Shown in pieces: positions 10,208 to 22,186 of a stretch of 64,000 nt of DNA (its first letter is position 1; each line of letters opens with the position of its first letter). A program made the position numbers and the translations under genes. The notes under the pieces were generated by a model, which was not told where the DNA came from, did not search any database, and saw nothing but the letters and a program-made list of their open reading frames with translations. Source of the stretch: Voacanga thouarsii (taxonomy: Eukaryota > Streptophyta > Magnoliopsida > Gentianales > Apocynaceae); assembly GCA_026120185.1 (NCBI GenBank), contig JANUWF010001497.1, positions 1,414,501 to 1,478,500 of the forward strand. Direction: 5' to 3'.

Positions 10208-13200
10208 TGTAACACCCCTACTAAAAACAACAGCGGAAGCATATCAACACTGGGTGTCGCCCCGTCCAGTTTCCCAAACAAAGGGTCTTTATAATGGAAA
10301 CAACAAAGTAAATACATATATAAGGTCCAGACTAAACAATATCCCATACTGATGGCCACACATATATCAGAGAATTTCATACATGCCATCTTTATCTATA
10401 ACAAAATACAATACATGATCAAAAGGAAAGCTGTCCAGACCTATATTGCTGACTCTGTGGTATCGTCCTCTATCTATAGGTCTGCTCAGCTCAGGATCGT
10501 ACAAAAGATAAGTTAAAAGACATGTGTGATTGACGAATCACCCAGTGAGTCCCGCATGTGCTAGTGCTTTATGAAAGAATATGGTACATAAACTTTTATG
10601 GAATAGCATATCACTTGTTCACTAGAAATAATTCCAAAACACTCTAAAGAAGAGTTTAATCAGAACTCAATCATTTTTGAAAAATTTCATTTCAGATTTC
10701 AAATCATTATCCTAGTTTTCACAAGCACTTCTCCAATAGAAGATTGGCCTGTATGCAAGTTCCGCAGTCCTTGCCTTTGGCGCCACGTATCATTGTACTG
10801 AGACCGTAGCCTCCAGTATTCAACCGTGCGCCACCGGAATAAGTACACCGCAGCGTACTTCTACTAAGGTATACCGTAGCATACCTAGTGCACCGCAGTA
10901 CAATACTAACCTTACTCACCATAAGCCAAGGGTCCCCATACCAACCTTACTCACGATAGGCCAGAACGACTCATCTCAATGTCCTGTTGCATCGTTCAGA
11001 GTAAGACAATCTCTAGAACTAGGCCAGGTTACTAGAGTTGTCTAACTCTAATGCAGACTAGTACAAAGATCAAAGTCCTTACTGAGTACTCAACATTAAC
11101 AATACTAACCCCGTTCGACTGATCAGGCTAGAGGGTCATTTAATCCTGCAGGATTTTCAAATCAAAAATATTTTTGGGGCAAAACAACACTTTCCAAAAT
11201 TTGATCCTACTGACTCGCAAGTCAGATCATCATTCACATAGGCTCTGCAGACCAAATCAATTTATTCCATGGCACATCAAGCCAATAAAATAATTTCAGA
11301 GATTAAAGGTCGTTTTTCAAAAGTCAATCTCATCACGAGAAGTCATTTTCCAAAATTATGTTGAAACAAGATAAAGAGTTTTGTTCATACATCAAAACAT
11401 GTTTCCAAGAGTATCCGAGTCATTTTTCCCGTACTTATTCACAAAAGTCATTTCCAAGAGTATTCAGGTCATTTTATCCATACCCGATTCTAAAAGACTT
11501 TTCAAGGGTATTTGGGTCATTTTATCCTTACTTGATTTGAAAAGTATTCATAAAATTTTCAATAAGGATATTTCGGTCATTTATCAAATACCCGATTCCA
11601 AAAGTTTTCATAAAATATTCTAATAAGGATATTTGGACCATTTTTCAAATACCCGATTCTAAAAGGAACTCATTTAAAAAAAATGCCAGAATTCTAATAC
11701 CAAGAGAGGATTAAATTCAAAGTTTCCAAACACGTTTCCATAAAATGTTTCAATTAGGGCATTTCAGTCAATTTATGAGTACCCGGTTCTAAAAATCACC
11801 ATTTTCTGAAAATCGTAAGTATTTAATCCAAAAGGACTAAATTCACAAAATTCATGCTTTAATAATCCATTAAGGTTTCCAAGCTAATTATGAAGTTCAT
11901 TCAAGCCCAAAATGGCATAAAACAAATCTTGCTCAGATATACCTTAAGCATATTCAGGGATTTCCAAAACGGTGTAAAACATAGCATTTCATGGAAAGTG
12001 AAGCACACTAGCTTTCAAAAGGTTTTAGAAATCAAAGGGACTCACCTCGTGTCCTCAGTAATCCTTTCCGTTCACAGCCGTTTAATCATCGTCTCTATCG
12101 TTTTCGATATTCTGTTGGCCATTTATCACTAAACCTATACCAAACATAGTTTTCAAGTCAATTCGTATTTGGCCAAAAATTAGCCGACGTCCAACCAACA
12201 TTTAGCTGATGGTTAAGGAAAACGTTCAACCTTCATTCACGTCGTTTTTTTCGTTGTTTGTTCGATTCTTTTGTTTTTTTTCCACATCCTTTTTCCCTTC
12301 ATAAACAAGATATTCACTTCATATTTTCCAATTATTTCATCCAAATTATACAATTAATCATCCTTAAATTCGTCCATGTTCCAAGCAAAATTCTAAAATT
12401 TTGTTGCTTTGACACATGATTTTATTTTGGGCATAACTTTCAATCCACAACTCCGTTTTGGCTCTATGATATACACAACTCCGTTCTGTATAATTCCTTT
12501 TCTAGAATTCTAGTTAGTACTGGCCAAAAACAGCCCAAGTAGTTTTACCTCACTTTTACTATTCATGCTTTCCTTTGTTCTCCTTTAATCTTTAACACCT
12601 TAGAAACATTCATTATTCAATTTTCCTTCAAATGTCACACTTATTCAACTCAAATTCATCTTTTCTAATCGAAAGCTAGTTTAATCCATTTTTCCAACCG
12701 AGTAAATTCCATTTTTACTCTACTTTGATCATCACCTCTTCAACCGAAAATAAGCCTTCAAACCACCATAATTATTCAGTTCTTCCTCACACAAAATACC
12801 ATTCAAAGACCCTTAGGCAGCTGGCACATATACTAGCATATATAAAGTTTATACACAAAAGTTCACAAACCCTAGCTTTGATCCGAAATCAAGACATGAA
12901 AGTTATGTTTTCATGTTAAAATTTACATAATCATAATCATCATTCACCCAACAACAACTTTAATTCAAGCAAGGTAGGGTTTTACCTTGTATTTAGAGCT
13001 CTTTGGTGTGATATACTCCAAGAACACACACACTTCTTTCTTTCTCTCTCTTTTCTTTTTCTCTTGGTTTTCTCAACATTTTCTTTCTTATTTTCTCTTG
13101 TTTTTCTTTCTCCAAGGCTGGACGAAAATATCTCTGTAAATCAGCCTCTCACTACCATTCTTCATCAGAAATTTGGCTAAGAAAATATTAATTTAATTAA

Positions 13201-14020
13201 GCATAAGGTGGTTACAATTATAGGTGTGTTCCAATAGAAACTTTACACACCAACCACTTTTTTTTTCTCCATAAATATTCCCTTATGTCTCCTTGAATGG
13301 CCAACGAAATTCTTGGCCAATTTCTAGCCATTCATTCATCTTCTCTTGGTCTAAATATTGGCCAATTATGTTGCTCAATACCTTAATCAAAGGGTCCCAC
13401 AAATGATGTGTTCCAATTACACATCATTTCTCATTTATTTTGCAATCCTTTAATTCCATATGTCTTGCATGAACTCTTCTTGCAACCTCTCTTAAATTGA
13501 CACATGTCCATGGGCTACCAATCACAAAATGCCACACGCACCATTTTTAACTGCGATTTCGTATTTTTTTTTCAAAAATGACCAAAATCAAGTCCGTAAA
13601 AGAAAAATATTTTATTTCACCATTCAACTCCGAAAATTCTACTGAATCTATTGATAACACTTAAATTCTTCAATTCCTAGTCAAATTTATGGTTAAAGTC
13701 ATGGGCATGGTCAAAATAATGAAAATGCCCCCGATACCCCGGGTAGCACAATTCACACCAAAACGTGCGTTTCATCACACTGACCAATTTTTTCTTTTCA
13801 GAGTACCCTTAAATTCTTATTTTGTTAATAATAATAGTCTTCTAAAAATTTAGGGTACGGGTAGAACAAATTCAATAATTACATCCAAGTCCCGACTAAA
13901 TATTATTCCACCAAAATATTCGTCTCATTACACCGATCAACTTTTGTTCTGGACATCGATACAAATTTTCATCCTATTACAAATAGTAGTCAATCTAAAG
14001 TAGAAATGTGAGGTGTTACA
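10208..14020 (-). repeat. 3' LTR of T2
   Basis: 3813 bp from TGTAACACCCC at 10208 to GTGTTACA at 14020 (plus view); the ends are complementary, as in the other Tekay-like LTRs here. The sense orientation is minus, shown by the PPT at 14021-14035. It contains degenerate tandem repeats (11393-11672). No protein domain is seen in its short ORFs. Confidence 0.88.
11393..11672. repeat. Degenerate 50-62 bp tandem repeats in the T2 LTR
   Basis: About five successive units share the plan TTCCAAGAGTATTCAGGTCA, a T-rich spacer, and ACCCGATTCTAAAAG. The other T2 LTR carries the same array at about 31250-31510. Divergence between units shows that the array predates the insertion. Confidence 0.75.
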
Positions 14021-14035
14021 TTCTCCCCTCAAAAA
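14021..14035 (-). promoter_or_regulatory. Polypurine tract of T2
   Basis: The minus strand reads TTTTTTTGAGGGGAGAA directly before the LTR start at 14020. This would prime plus-strand DNA synthesis. Confidence 0.75.
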
Positions 14036-14745
14036 AATTTCGTCCTCGAAATTGGCTTACACTTGGAATAAATCTGGATACTTTTTTAATGTCTTCGCTT
14101 TCATTTTCTCAAGTTGCATCTTATACAGAATGATGATTCCATGATACTTATACAAGTGAAAATTTCTCATTTCGCAATTCCTTTTCAGCATATTCCAAGA
14201 TCTTAATAGGTTTTTTTCTCATTCTTCAAGCTTAGAGTCAACTCCATGGGTTCTTCATTCAAAATGTGGGCAAGATCAGCCACTTACTTTCGAAGTTGGG
14301 GTACATAAAACACGTTGTGAATAACTTGAAGTTCTATTGGTAACTCCAATCGATAGGCTACTTTTCCGATCCTCTCGACAACAGGAAATGGTTTAGCGCA
14401 CCTAAATACCAATTTCTTTTCTTGTTCTTTGATTTCCAATTATCGTTGTGGAGCCAACTTCAAGAGTACATGATACCCTTCAGTAAATTCCAAATCTCTC
14501 CTACGTCGATCCGTATAACTTTTTTGTCTGCTCTGTGCTACTTCTAATTTGGTTTTGATCATCTCTATAGCCTGTCGGCCCTTTTCAAGATCAAAAGCAT
14601 CTTGTTCGACCGTTGGGCTGGTCGAGTCAAAAGTGAAACTATCATAGAGAGTTTCCTCAATAATCTTCGATAATATCGTGTCAATCATGGGGAACTTTGG
14701 ATTTTGGTCAGAGTCTCGGAACATTTTCAATTTGGCACCACTTTA
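14036..14745 (-). pseudogene. T2 integrase C-terminus with decayed chromodomain
   Basis: The open piece at 14440-14730 includes AQSRQKSYTDRRRRDLEF and EGYHVLLKLAPQR, the usual C-terminal integrase segment of chromoviruses. Downstream, mixed frames give AYRLELPIELQVIHNVFYV and PQLRK, then a poorly preserved chromodomain-like stretch, which normally targets integration to marked chromatin. The integrase zinc finger and catalytic core are absent: sequence passes from the RT palm/thumb (about 14750) straight to this region, implying a deletion of RNase H and most of the integrase. Confidence 0.7.
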
Positions 14746-15420
14746 AATTTTGCAGGATCTACTATAATCCTGTCCTTGGATATCACGTGTCCCAAGAATG
14801 CTACTTCTTGCAACCAAAACTCATACTTACTAAATTTCGCATACAATTTAGTCTCTCTTAACTTCTCTAAGACTTTTTGAAGGTGTTATTCATGTTCTTG
14901 GGAAGCTTTGGAGTACACCAGAATGTATTCTATGAATATAATCACAAAATTATCTAAGTATGGTTAGAATGTTCGGTGCATCAAGTCCATAAAAATAGCA
15001 GGGGCATTGGTAACACCAAAGGGTATCACCACAAACTTAAAATGTCCATATCGAATATTAAATGAAATTTTTGGTATATCTTCTTCTCGAATCCGGACCT
15101 AGTAATATCCTTGCCTCAAGTCTAATTTCGAGAAAAATCCAACTCCTTACAACTAATCAAACAGTTCATCAACTATGGGTAATGAATATTTATTCCTTAC
15201 TGTCACTGCATTCAACCCTCAATAATCTATACACATTCGCAATGACTCATCTTTCTTCTTAACAAATAATACGGGTACTCCCCCACAGTGAAGCACTTGG
15301 TCGGATAAACCCTTGCTCCATTAATTCTTGTAGTTATTTTCTTGAGATCCTACAATTCTATAGGTGCTATTCTATAAGGGGTCCTTGAAATTGGTTCTGC
15401 CGATGGCACTAACTCAATAG
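14746..15420 (-). pseudogene. T2 reverse transcriptase fragment
   Basis: Minus translation shows [19 protein letters not shown] (about 15280), [41 protein letters not shown] (about 15010) and [18 protein letters not shown]. The catalytic loop reads FIEYIL instead of FxDD-L, so neither catalytic Asp remains as expected. Stops interrupt it repeatedly (for example after CIDY). The order and motifs match chromovirus RT. Confidence 0.8.
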
Positions 15421-15975
15421 AAAACTCTACCTCTCCCTCCAACGGTAACTCGTTCAATTCCACTGGAAAAACATCTAAATACTTATTCACAACAGGAACA
15501 TCTTCGGGTTTCTTAACCTCTCATGACTTATTAATTACTTAAGCTAAGTATCCTGTGCACCCTTTCATAATCATCTTCTAGGCCTTAAGTCTCGATACAA
15601 AAGTATTATTTTTCCTTCTAGCCTTACCTACAAATTCCAATATAGGCTTTCCAGGCCGATAGAAATGTACTACTTTATGTCTATAATAAACTTGAGCATG
15701 ATGCTGAGACAGCCAATTCATGCCCAAGATAGCATCATAATCCTCTATGGGCAAACTTATCAAAATTCCTTCTAACAATTCATCTCTTACTAAGATTTTA
15801 CAGTTCCTATACATTTTTCACTATTCATTTACTTTTCCAATGGGATACTACCAATCATTTCATATGAAATTTCTTCCCCTTTTTATCCCCCTAGAATCAA
15901 GAAATGAATTGGCAACAAACGAATGTGTAGAACCAAGATCTACCAGTACTTTAGCAGTATGATAAAAAATAAGGA
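15421..15975 (-). pseudogene. T2 aspartic protease
   Basis: The open piece at 15578-15814 reads LPIEDYDAILGMNWLSQHHA and VYYRHKVVHF, the distal half of a chromovirus protease. Upstream (about 15960-15910) the active-site segment reads VDLGSTHSFVANSF, with Leu in place of Ser/Thr in the D-S/T-G triad. A frame break separates the two parts. It would have cleaved the Gag-Pol precursor. Confidence 0.75.
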
Positions 15976-16990
15976 GCATACTTTCCACCACTGCAGTCTG
16001 ATTATCTGTCTTCTCTAAGGCCACCACCTAAGCGTCTACTTGCGGTTTGGGGAGAGGGGTCCAGTTCTGGAGATAAAAGCCTGCCCTGGGTTTCTTCTTC
16101 CAAATCCTGACCTTTGTCCTTGGTTGTTGCCTTCATGTCAGCTCCATCCTCCTATCCTTTGTGGGTGAGGGCAATTTAAAATCTTATGCCCTATTTTCCC
16201 ATAGTTGAAGTATTTAAAAAATGGCGGTCTTCCCACCATGTCCCGAAATTCGTTTCGATTCCTCTCGCTTGTCTGTTCAATATCAGTCATTTCTATTCTA
16301 GAAGCCATTTCTACTACAGCTTTATAACTGCTAGGAGCCATACTTGCTAATACTCTTTTTAGCTCTAGCCGTAAACCCTTCACAAAATGTCTAACCCTGT
16401 CTGCTTCTGAGTGGACTAAAAGTGGGCAATATTTGATAGTCTAGTAAATTCAGCAGCATATTGTCCCACTGTACGACCTTCTTACCGAAGAGCTTGAAAT
16501 TCATATTCTTTCTTCTCTACTATCTAAATGGGAATAATTTCCATCTTAAAACTGGCCTTAAAAACTGTCCACTCCCATTCGCATTGATTCATCTCCCTTG
16601 CCTATCAATCCTGGGCAGGTTCTTTCAACTAGAATGTAGCAAGTTGTACTTTCCTTTGCTCTGAATAATTCAGGGCTGCAAAGATCTTTTCCATCTGTTC
16701 CATTTAATTTTCAGCCTTTTGTTCTGAATCAGGTCGCTCTTAACATTGCGGAGGAAGAAATTTCAGAAAGCGCTCAAGGGCTCGATCCGATTCGACTTCA
16801 CTTTGCTGACTTTTTCTACTCATACCCTCATTTACCGTAGCATTCTCAGTTAGCTGTTGGATTGTATCAGCCATCTTTTGGAAGTCTGAAACATGGGGCG
16901 GTCCAAAGTTATGAGGTGGGGACTTTCCACCTGCGGTTCCTCCACCATTAGTTTAAGGTTATTTCGAATACTCATGATAGTCCTCCGGAG
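15976..16990 (-). pseudogene. T2 gag remnant with defective zinc knuckle
   Basis: The open piece at 16138-16383 reads MKGLRLELKRVLASM, SYKAVVEMASRIE and then FKYFNYGKIGHKILNC. The zinc knuckle has Tyr where the first two Cys are expected. Further upstream, fragments such as FVKG and NLLDYQ continue to about 16985 in mixed frames. Gag would package element RNA. Confidence 0.65.
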
Positions 16991-17182
16991 ATCCGTTTAG
17001 GAGGCATGTGTATAGTTCATAAGATTTTACCGATATAACAAAGACAACATACCTCAAAAGCAATCATAAAAAGGCCCAATATAATTAGTAAAACATAACA
17101 TATGTTTATTCTCATTTATCACAAAGTCAATACAACATTCGTGTGCTAAGTGCACAGTTATATACACTGGCCGAACTGAACA
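16991..17182 (-). other. T2 leader, downstream part
   Basis: Non-coding sequence between the T2 gag region and the T3 insertion. The last five bases (17178-17182, GAACA) are the left copy of the T3 target duplication. Confidence 0.6.
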
Positions 17183-20100
17183 TGTAACACCCCACTACTA
17201 CGTACCCAAAAAGGGCGGGGATGTCGCCCTGTCCTGGAGGACAACGGGTCTTTAAAACGAAGTATAAAAATGTAAAGACAACCAAAGAAATCAAACTTAG
17301 ATAAATAACAGAAAACTCTTATTACATCGGCTCAAACACGAGCAAAACTAAACAAAACAAATATCCGATCAGAAACTTGAACCAACAATTGTCTCCTAGA
17401 ACACAATGGAAAGAAATAACAAAAGCTTCAACTATCACATGCCCCGCTTGCTTAGCATAATCTATCTCCTGAAAACATGATATAAAATAGTGTGAGATTA
17501 AATCTCAATAAGTCCTATGTGTGCACATGGTACTTTGAACAGTTCGTGTATGCATAGTGAAAAATATTTGCAGAAATATTCAGCAAGTCATAAAAAATTT
17601 TCTCTTTGCAAGGAGTAGATTTTTCTCATTGTCACAATTTATGCAAAATAAATCATCCACTCGAATAAACAGTCATGTCACCACACGTTGGGCTCCATGA
17701 GGACAAGGCACCACACTATATGCACTTTGCTCGGACCAGATTACCACACATTGGACGTTCTGATCAAGGTTAGTGTACAGCCCACCGAGTGAGATACTCC
17801 TCCTTCTCTACACCCAACAAAACCATCCGGATGTCCATACTGGGAAAATAAATAATACCTTACCAGGTACAAATGCTAGCTCGGACCGGCCTGACCAACC
17901 AACACTGTCGCATTTTCAAGCCGAGCTTATCTTCTGGAGGTGGCCTCCTGCTAGAAGACTTACTCAAGCCCTCCAAGACTAGTATTGTTAACCTATCCTT
18001 ACTGAGTACTCAACGAACATGTCCGTCAATTCCTGATTCAAAATATTTCCATATCTTGGCTTTGTAAAACGTGGTTTTCTTTAGAAGAGTTTTCTAAAAA
18101 TTTAGGAGAAAGAATAGTGTTCTTGATAAAATCATTAGTTTGACAAAACCGGTGAAAGAGTAAATATCCATGTTTATAACCCAAGCAAACATAGTTTAAC
18201 AATAACTTCACAAAGCTTTACCACATAGACTTGCCATCACAACATTTAACAAAAGAGTTTATGCAGGGACTTACTTGATATGCCTCAAATAAACAAGATA
18301 AAATCACAGCTTGCTTCCTTCAAATACCCTCCTGATCTAGAATCACATAATATCATGATCAAGGTCTCAATCGATTTAAACATACATTAAACTCATTTAT
18401 TCCCATAACAATTCACAATCCATTATCTACCTCCAAATAAATTATCTACTTCTCAAAGTTCATACACTATGGCCCTACATCCATCAAAGACATGATTAAT
18501 ATATCAAAAAGGTCATGCCTTGACCATCACAAATCACATCCGTCATTAATACAATAAAACATGGCATTACTATCCATCGAATATGCTTAATTAATTACTC
18601 GTCTCAAAATATTCATATATCCCAACTAAGCACTTACATCATGCCTTCATACCTCCTTAGACATTATCAATCTAATTAGACCTTAACTTCAACATCAAGG
18701 GTAAGAATTCCCTTACCTTGAAACAACCGGGTTATCAAGATTTCGATGCTCCTATGGTGATCGTCCCGAGTTCGTTTGAGAAGAAGAGAAAAGCTACCTT
18801 CTTTCCTTCCTTTTGTCCGAAGGTAGCTAAAGAGGATGAAATTAGCCTTTAGGTGGTGTGATTCAAGGGAAGGAAAAGAGAAGAATTAATGGAAGAAAGG
18901 AATCAAGAGGTTGAGATGATTTTTCCTTACCTTAGGGTGTGATCAGTTTTTTGCTAGGAATTGTTCTTGGGATTTTCAAAAATTGCAGAAGAGTTCTTGC
19001 TGGAATTTTCATGTAGGAAGGAGGGAGTGGCCGACTACTGTCATTTATGGTTAGATGGTGGTGCTAAGAAGGACTCCTAATGGGTTTAGGTTTCTTGGAC
19101 AGCAAGGGCGAGAATTGCAGCTTGTTGTACCCCTTTTTGCTGCTGAAATTGGGAAGGTTTAAGAGGAGAAAATAATCTGGAATTGTTCTCTTATGCTGGC
19201 CAAAATATTGCTCAAGAAAAGGGCTGTATGTGTTCAGGTCTTTTTGGCTAATCAAGGAAAGCTTTGGTAACTAGAAATTCTGCACGAAATTTGTGAGCAA
19301 AAAGCAGAATTTCTGGACTATTTTCGGCTTCTATTCTGCCCACAAATCAGAAGGAAAAAATAAGAGTTTCAGGTGCTGTGGTTTGTCTTAATCAACAAGG
19401 AATTTTGCATATTTTGGAGTGCAAAATTTTCGTGCATTGCACTAAGCAAAGCTGGCCGAAATTCTGAAATTTTTGGTGGATAAAATCTGATTTTATGTCG
19501 CTAAAGTAATTTGATTTGGTGAGGGGTATTCTAGGTGATTTGAGCTAGGGTTTGAAGAGTTTGATTGCACTTAGGAGTGCAAGAATTTCGTGCAGCTTGT
19601 GCATGCACAAGGCTGCCAAAATTCTGCAGGAAGAAGAGAGAGTAAAACCTAGTTGATTTATGGTTGAAATAAAATCTGATTTGCTAAAGGATTTAAGATA
19701 AGATTTTCCTAGCATTGAAAGAGTTTGTTTTGAGCTAAAACACCTTCAAAGTGGCGGCACTAAGCTAAAAAATTTTCCAGATTTTTAGCTTGGGTTCTAT
19801 GTTCAAAATCAACAAGGTATCTAACTAGAAAAATAACAATTTAGTTCCAACTATCAATTACAAAATTTGATACATTAAAACCAAGCTAGAATCTAATTAT
19901 TCTAACTAGGATTTTCAAAAATCAAAGAATAAAAGCTGAAAATAAAATTAAACTTTATCCTCATAAAAAATCCTTGAATTTAGGAGATAAATATAGAGAC
20001 TTATCTCCTTAGATGATGGCGCTGAAATTCACTAGGACGGCTAGGGTTTTTTGGCCAAAGCATGAAGAAATCTAGAGAAAAGAATTCAAAAGGAAAACTA

Positions 20101-20428
20101 AGATTCGCAAGAAGTAAGATTCGAACTCGGGTCACCAAGGAAAATCACCAAACCCAACCGCTATTCCAAATCAACTCCGATGATAATATTTCTCTAGGAA
20201 ATTCTTTCCACCCTAATTCTCATCCCTCCATCTCCTCTACTAAACTTCACTTAAAACAACTCTCTAGTAATGCAACAACACATTTAAATACTTTTATGTA
20301 AGCACAACCTTGAAAATCACTTGCACCCATACAAAAATAACTTGAAGATATCACATGAAATGCAAGATGCTATGCAATGCATGACTTTTTCCCCATAGGT
20401 CAAAGGTGGTTTTGGGCGGGGTATTACA
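17183..20428 (-). repeat. 3' LTR of T3
   Basis: 3246 bp from TGTAACACCCC to GGGTATTACA (plus view), next to the PPT at 20429. It is homologous throughout to 26289-29559. It holds a tRNA-like module (20117-20173). The short ORF at 20062-20301 recurs in the other LTR only because the LTRs are duplicates. Confidence 0.95.
20117..20173 (-). other. tRNA-like A-box/B-box module in the T3 3' LTR
   Basis: The minus strand carries TGATTTGGAATAGCGGTTGG (20173-20154), A-box-like, and GAGTTCGAATCT (20128-20117), B-box-like. It begins 255 bases from the LTR start, the same offset as in the T3 5' LTR and close to that in the T1 LTRs. Confidence 0.5.
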
Positions 20429-20442
20429 TCCCCTCCCCCTTA
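20429..20442 (-). promoter_or_regulatory. Polypurine tract of T3
   Basis: The minus strand reads AAGGGGGAGGGGA just before the 3' LTR, the expected plus-strand primer site. Confidence 0.85.
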
Positions 20443-20469
20443 AGAGAATTTCATCCCGAAATTCAGATT

Positions 20470-21700
20470 TCATACCCTTAGAGCATATTCGGATACTTCC
20501 GCCTTAATCATTCTTCCGTTTCCCACGTTGTATCTTGTGCTCCATGATGATCCCAAAGTATCTTTACCATAGGTATCTACTTATTTTGAAGGGTCTTGAT
20601 ACTCCGCTCCAAAATCTTGACTGGTTTTCCACGTAGCTCAGATTCGGATGCAACTCCAACGGCTCCTCATTAAGCACATGACTTGGATCGGGGTTGTACT
20701 TTTTCAACTGAGACACATGGAAAACATCATGCATCCCAGTTAGACCATCGGGTAGATCCAATCTGTAGGCAACTGGCCCAACCTTCTCCATTATCGGAAA
20801 CGGTCCTAAATACCTAGGACTCAGTTTCCCTCCTTTTGGATGCCTCAGGATTCCTCTACTTGGAGTCAACTTCAAGAATGCACAATCACCCATTTGGAAC
20901 TCCAGTTCCCTCCTCCTAGAATCTGCGTAGCTTTTCTGTCGGCTTTGCGCTGCTCTTAGTCTTTCTCGAAGAACCCTAACCTTGTCCGTCATTTCCTAAA
21001 TACATACCTCATCAGTTCTTCTAATATACCCCTCTTCTGTCCATCTACAGTATATCAGTACTTGACATTTACGCCCATATAATGCTTCGTACGGCACCAT
21101 CCCAATCGATGCCTGGTAACTGTTGTTATATGCCAATTCAGCATGCGGTAAACACTCAATCTACTGGTCTCCAAAGTCCAAAATACACGCTCGGAGCATA
21201 TCTTCTAGTATCTGAATAACTCTCTCGGATTGACCGTCTGTCTGTGGATGAGCAGAGGTGCTGAATTTCAATGTAGTACCCAAAGACTCTTGAAACTTAC
21301 TCCAGAATCTCGAAGTAAACCTAAGGTCCCTATCTGATACAATGCTTGACGGTACACCATGCAACCTTACAATTTCCCGGGTATACGTTTGAGCCAACTT
21401 TTCCATTGAGTCCCTTACGTTCACTGGTATAAAATGCATTGTCTTGGTCAGTCGGTCTACCACCACCCAAACTGCATCCTTGTGTGACTTGGTCATCGGA
21501 AGACCAGTCACAAAATCCATAGTCACCTCTTCCCATTTCCGCTCAGGAATTGGTAACGGTTGCAATAAACCTGCAGATTTCTTATGCTCCATCTTAACTT
21601 TCTGGCAGGTCAGGCACGTTAACACATACTGAACCACGTCTCTCTTCATTCCAGCCCGCTAATATTTCTTCTTCAGGTCGTGGTACATCTTTACTTCCCC
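20470..21700 (-). pseudogene. T3 integrase with chromodomain
   Basis: Minus order: a zinc-binding end with [20 protein letters not shown] (about 21620), then a core with [17 protein letters not shown] and GQSERVIQ, which keeps the D-D-E residues (open at 21161-21649). A stop replaces the Trp expected after FGDQ (TAG at 21161). Downstream pieces read AYNNSYQASIGM and YEALYGRKC. The open segment 20564-20992 has AQSRQKSYADSRRRELEF, GPVAYRLDLPDG and HDVFHVSQLKKYNPDPSH. After a one-base shift near 20630 the short chromodomain follows (KPVKILERSIKTL, then LWDHHGAQDTTWETEE). Integrase plus chromodomain would direct insertion into heterochromatin. Several stops occur. Confidence 0.9.
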
Positions 21701-22186
21701 AGGGTGTATGGTATACTTGCTCTTATGAGCTTCGTCCAGTATCCTCTTCCTTAAGTCTTGATTGTCAGGTACACATATCCGGTCCCGAAAATACAGTACT
21801 CCCTTCTCGTCGGTCCGAAAATCTTTTCCTCCCCTCGCGATTTCTTTCTCCTTGAAGGTCTAAAATTCCACACTGTCCTATTGGGCTGCTACAATTTCCT
21901 ACTCCAGATCGGGCTTCAAGGTCAAGTTGCTTACACAGATCTTCCTCTCTTGAACTTCCGCTTCTTGCTCCAGGATTTCCTGCCCTGCCGACACCTCCTG
22001 CATTCTCAAATATGCTATCTTCACTTTACGACTCAAAGTGTCAGCTACCACATTCGCTTTGCCAGGGTGATAATTAATGGGACACCTATATTCCTCCAGG
22101 AACTCTATCCATCTACGCTGTTGAAGGTTCAAGTCCTTCTGCGTGAAGATGTACTTCAAACTCTTATGGTCAATGAAGACTTCGTA
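21701..22186 (-). pseudogene. T3 RNase H tail and RNase H-integrase linker
   Basis: After the stop at 22187 the same domain continues: [47 protein letters not shown] (open piece 21899-22159). Then stops, and GVLYFRDRICVPDN, HKSKYTIHPG and KMYHDLKKKY lead into the integrase zinc finger. This is the standard chromovirus order. Confidence 0.85.

Noticed and set aside
11393..11672. Possible CRISPR array or satellite
   Set aside because: Units are unequal, diverged and without regular spacers, and they lie in an LTR of a plant retrotransposon.
17773..18067. Pair of overlapping ORFs repeated at 26879-27173
   Set aside because: Same reason: LTR duplicates, antisense to the element, no domain.
20062..20301. 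ORF that is conserved at 29193-29438
   Set aside because: The two copies lie in the two LTRs of the same element, so their similarity is expected without selection. It also runs antisense through the tRNA-like module.
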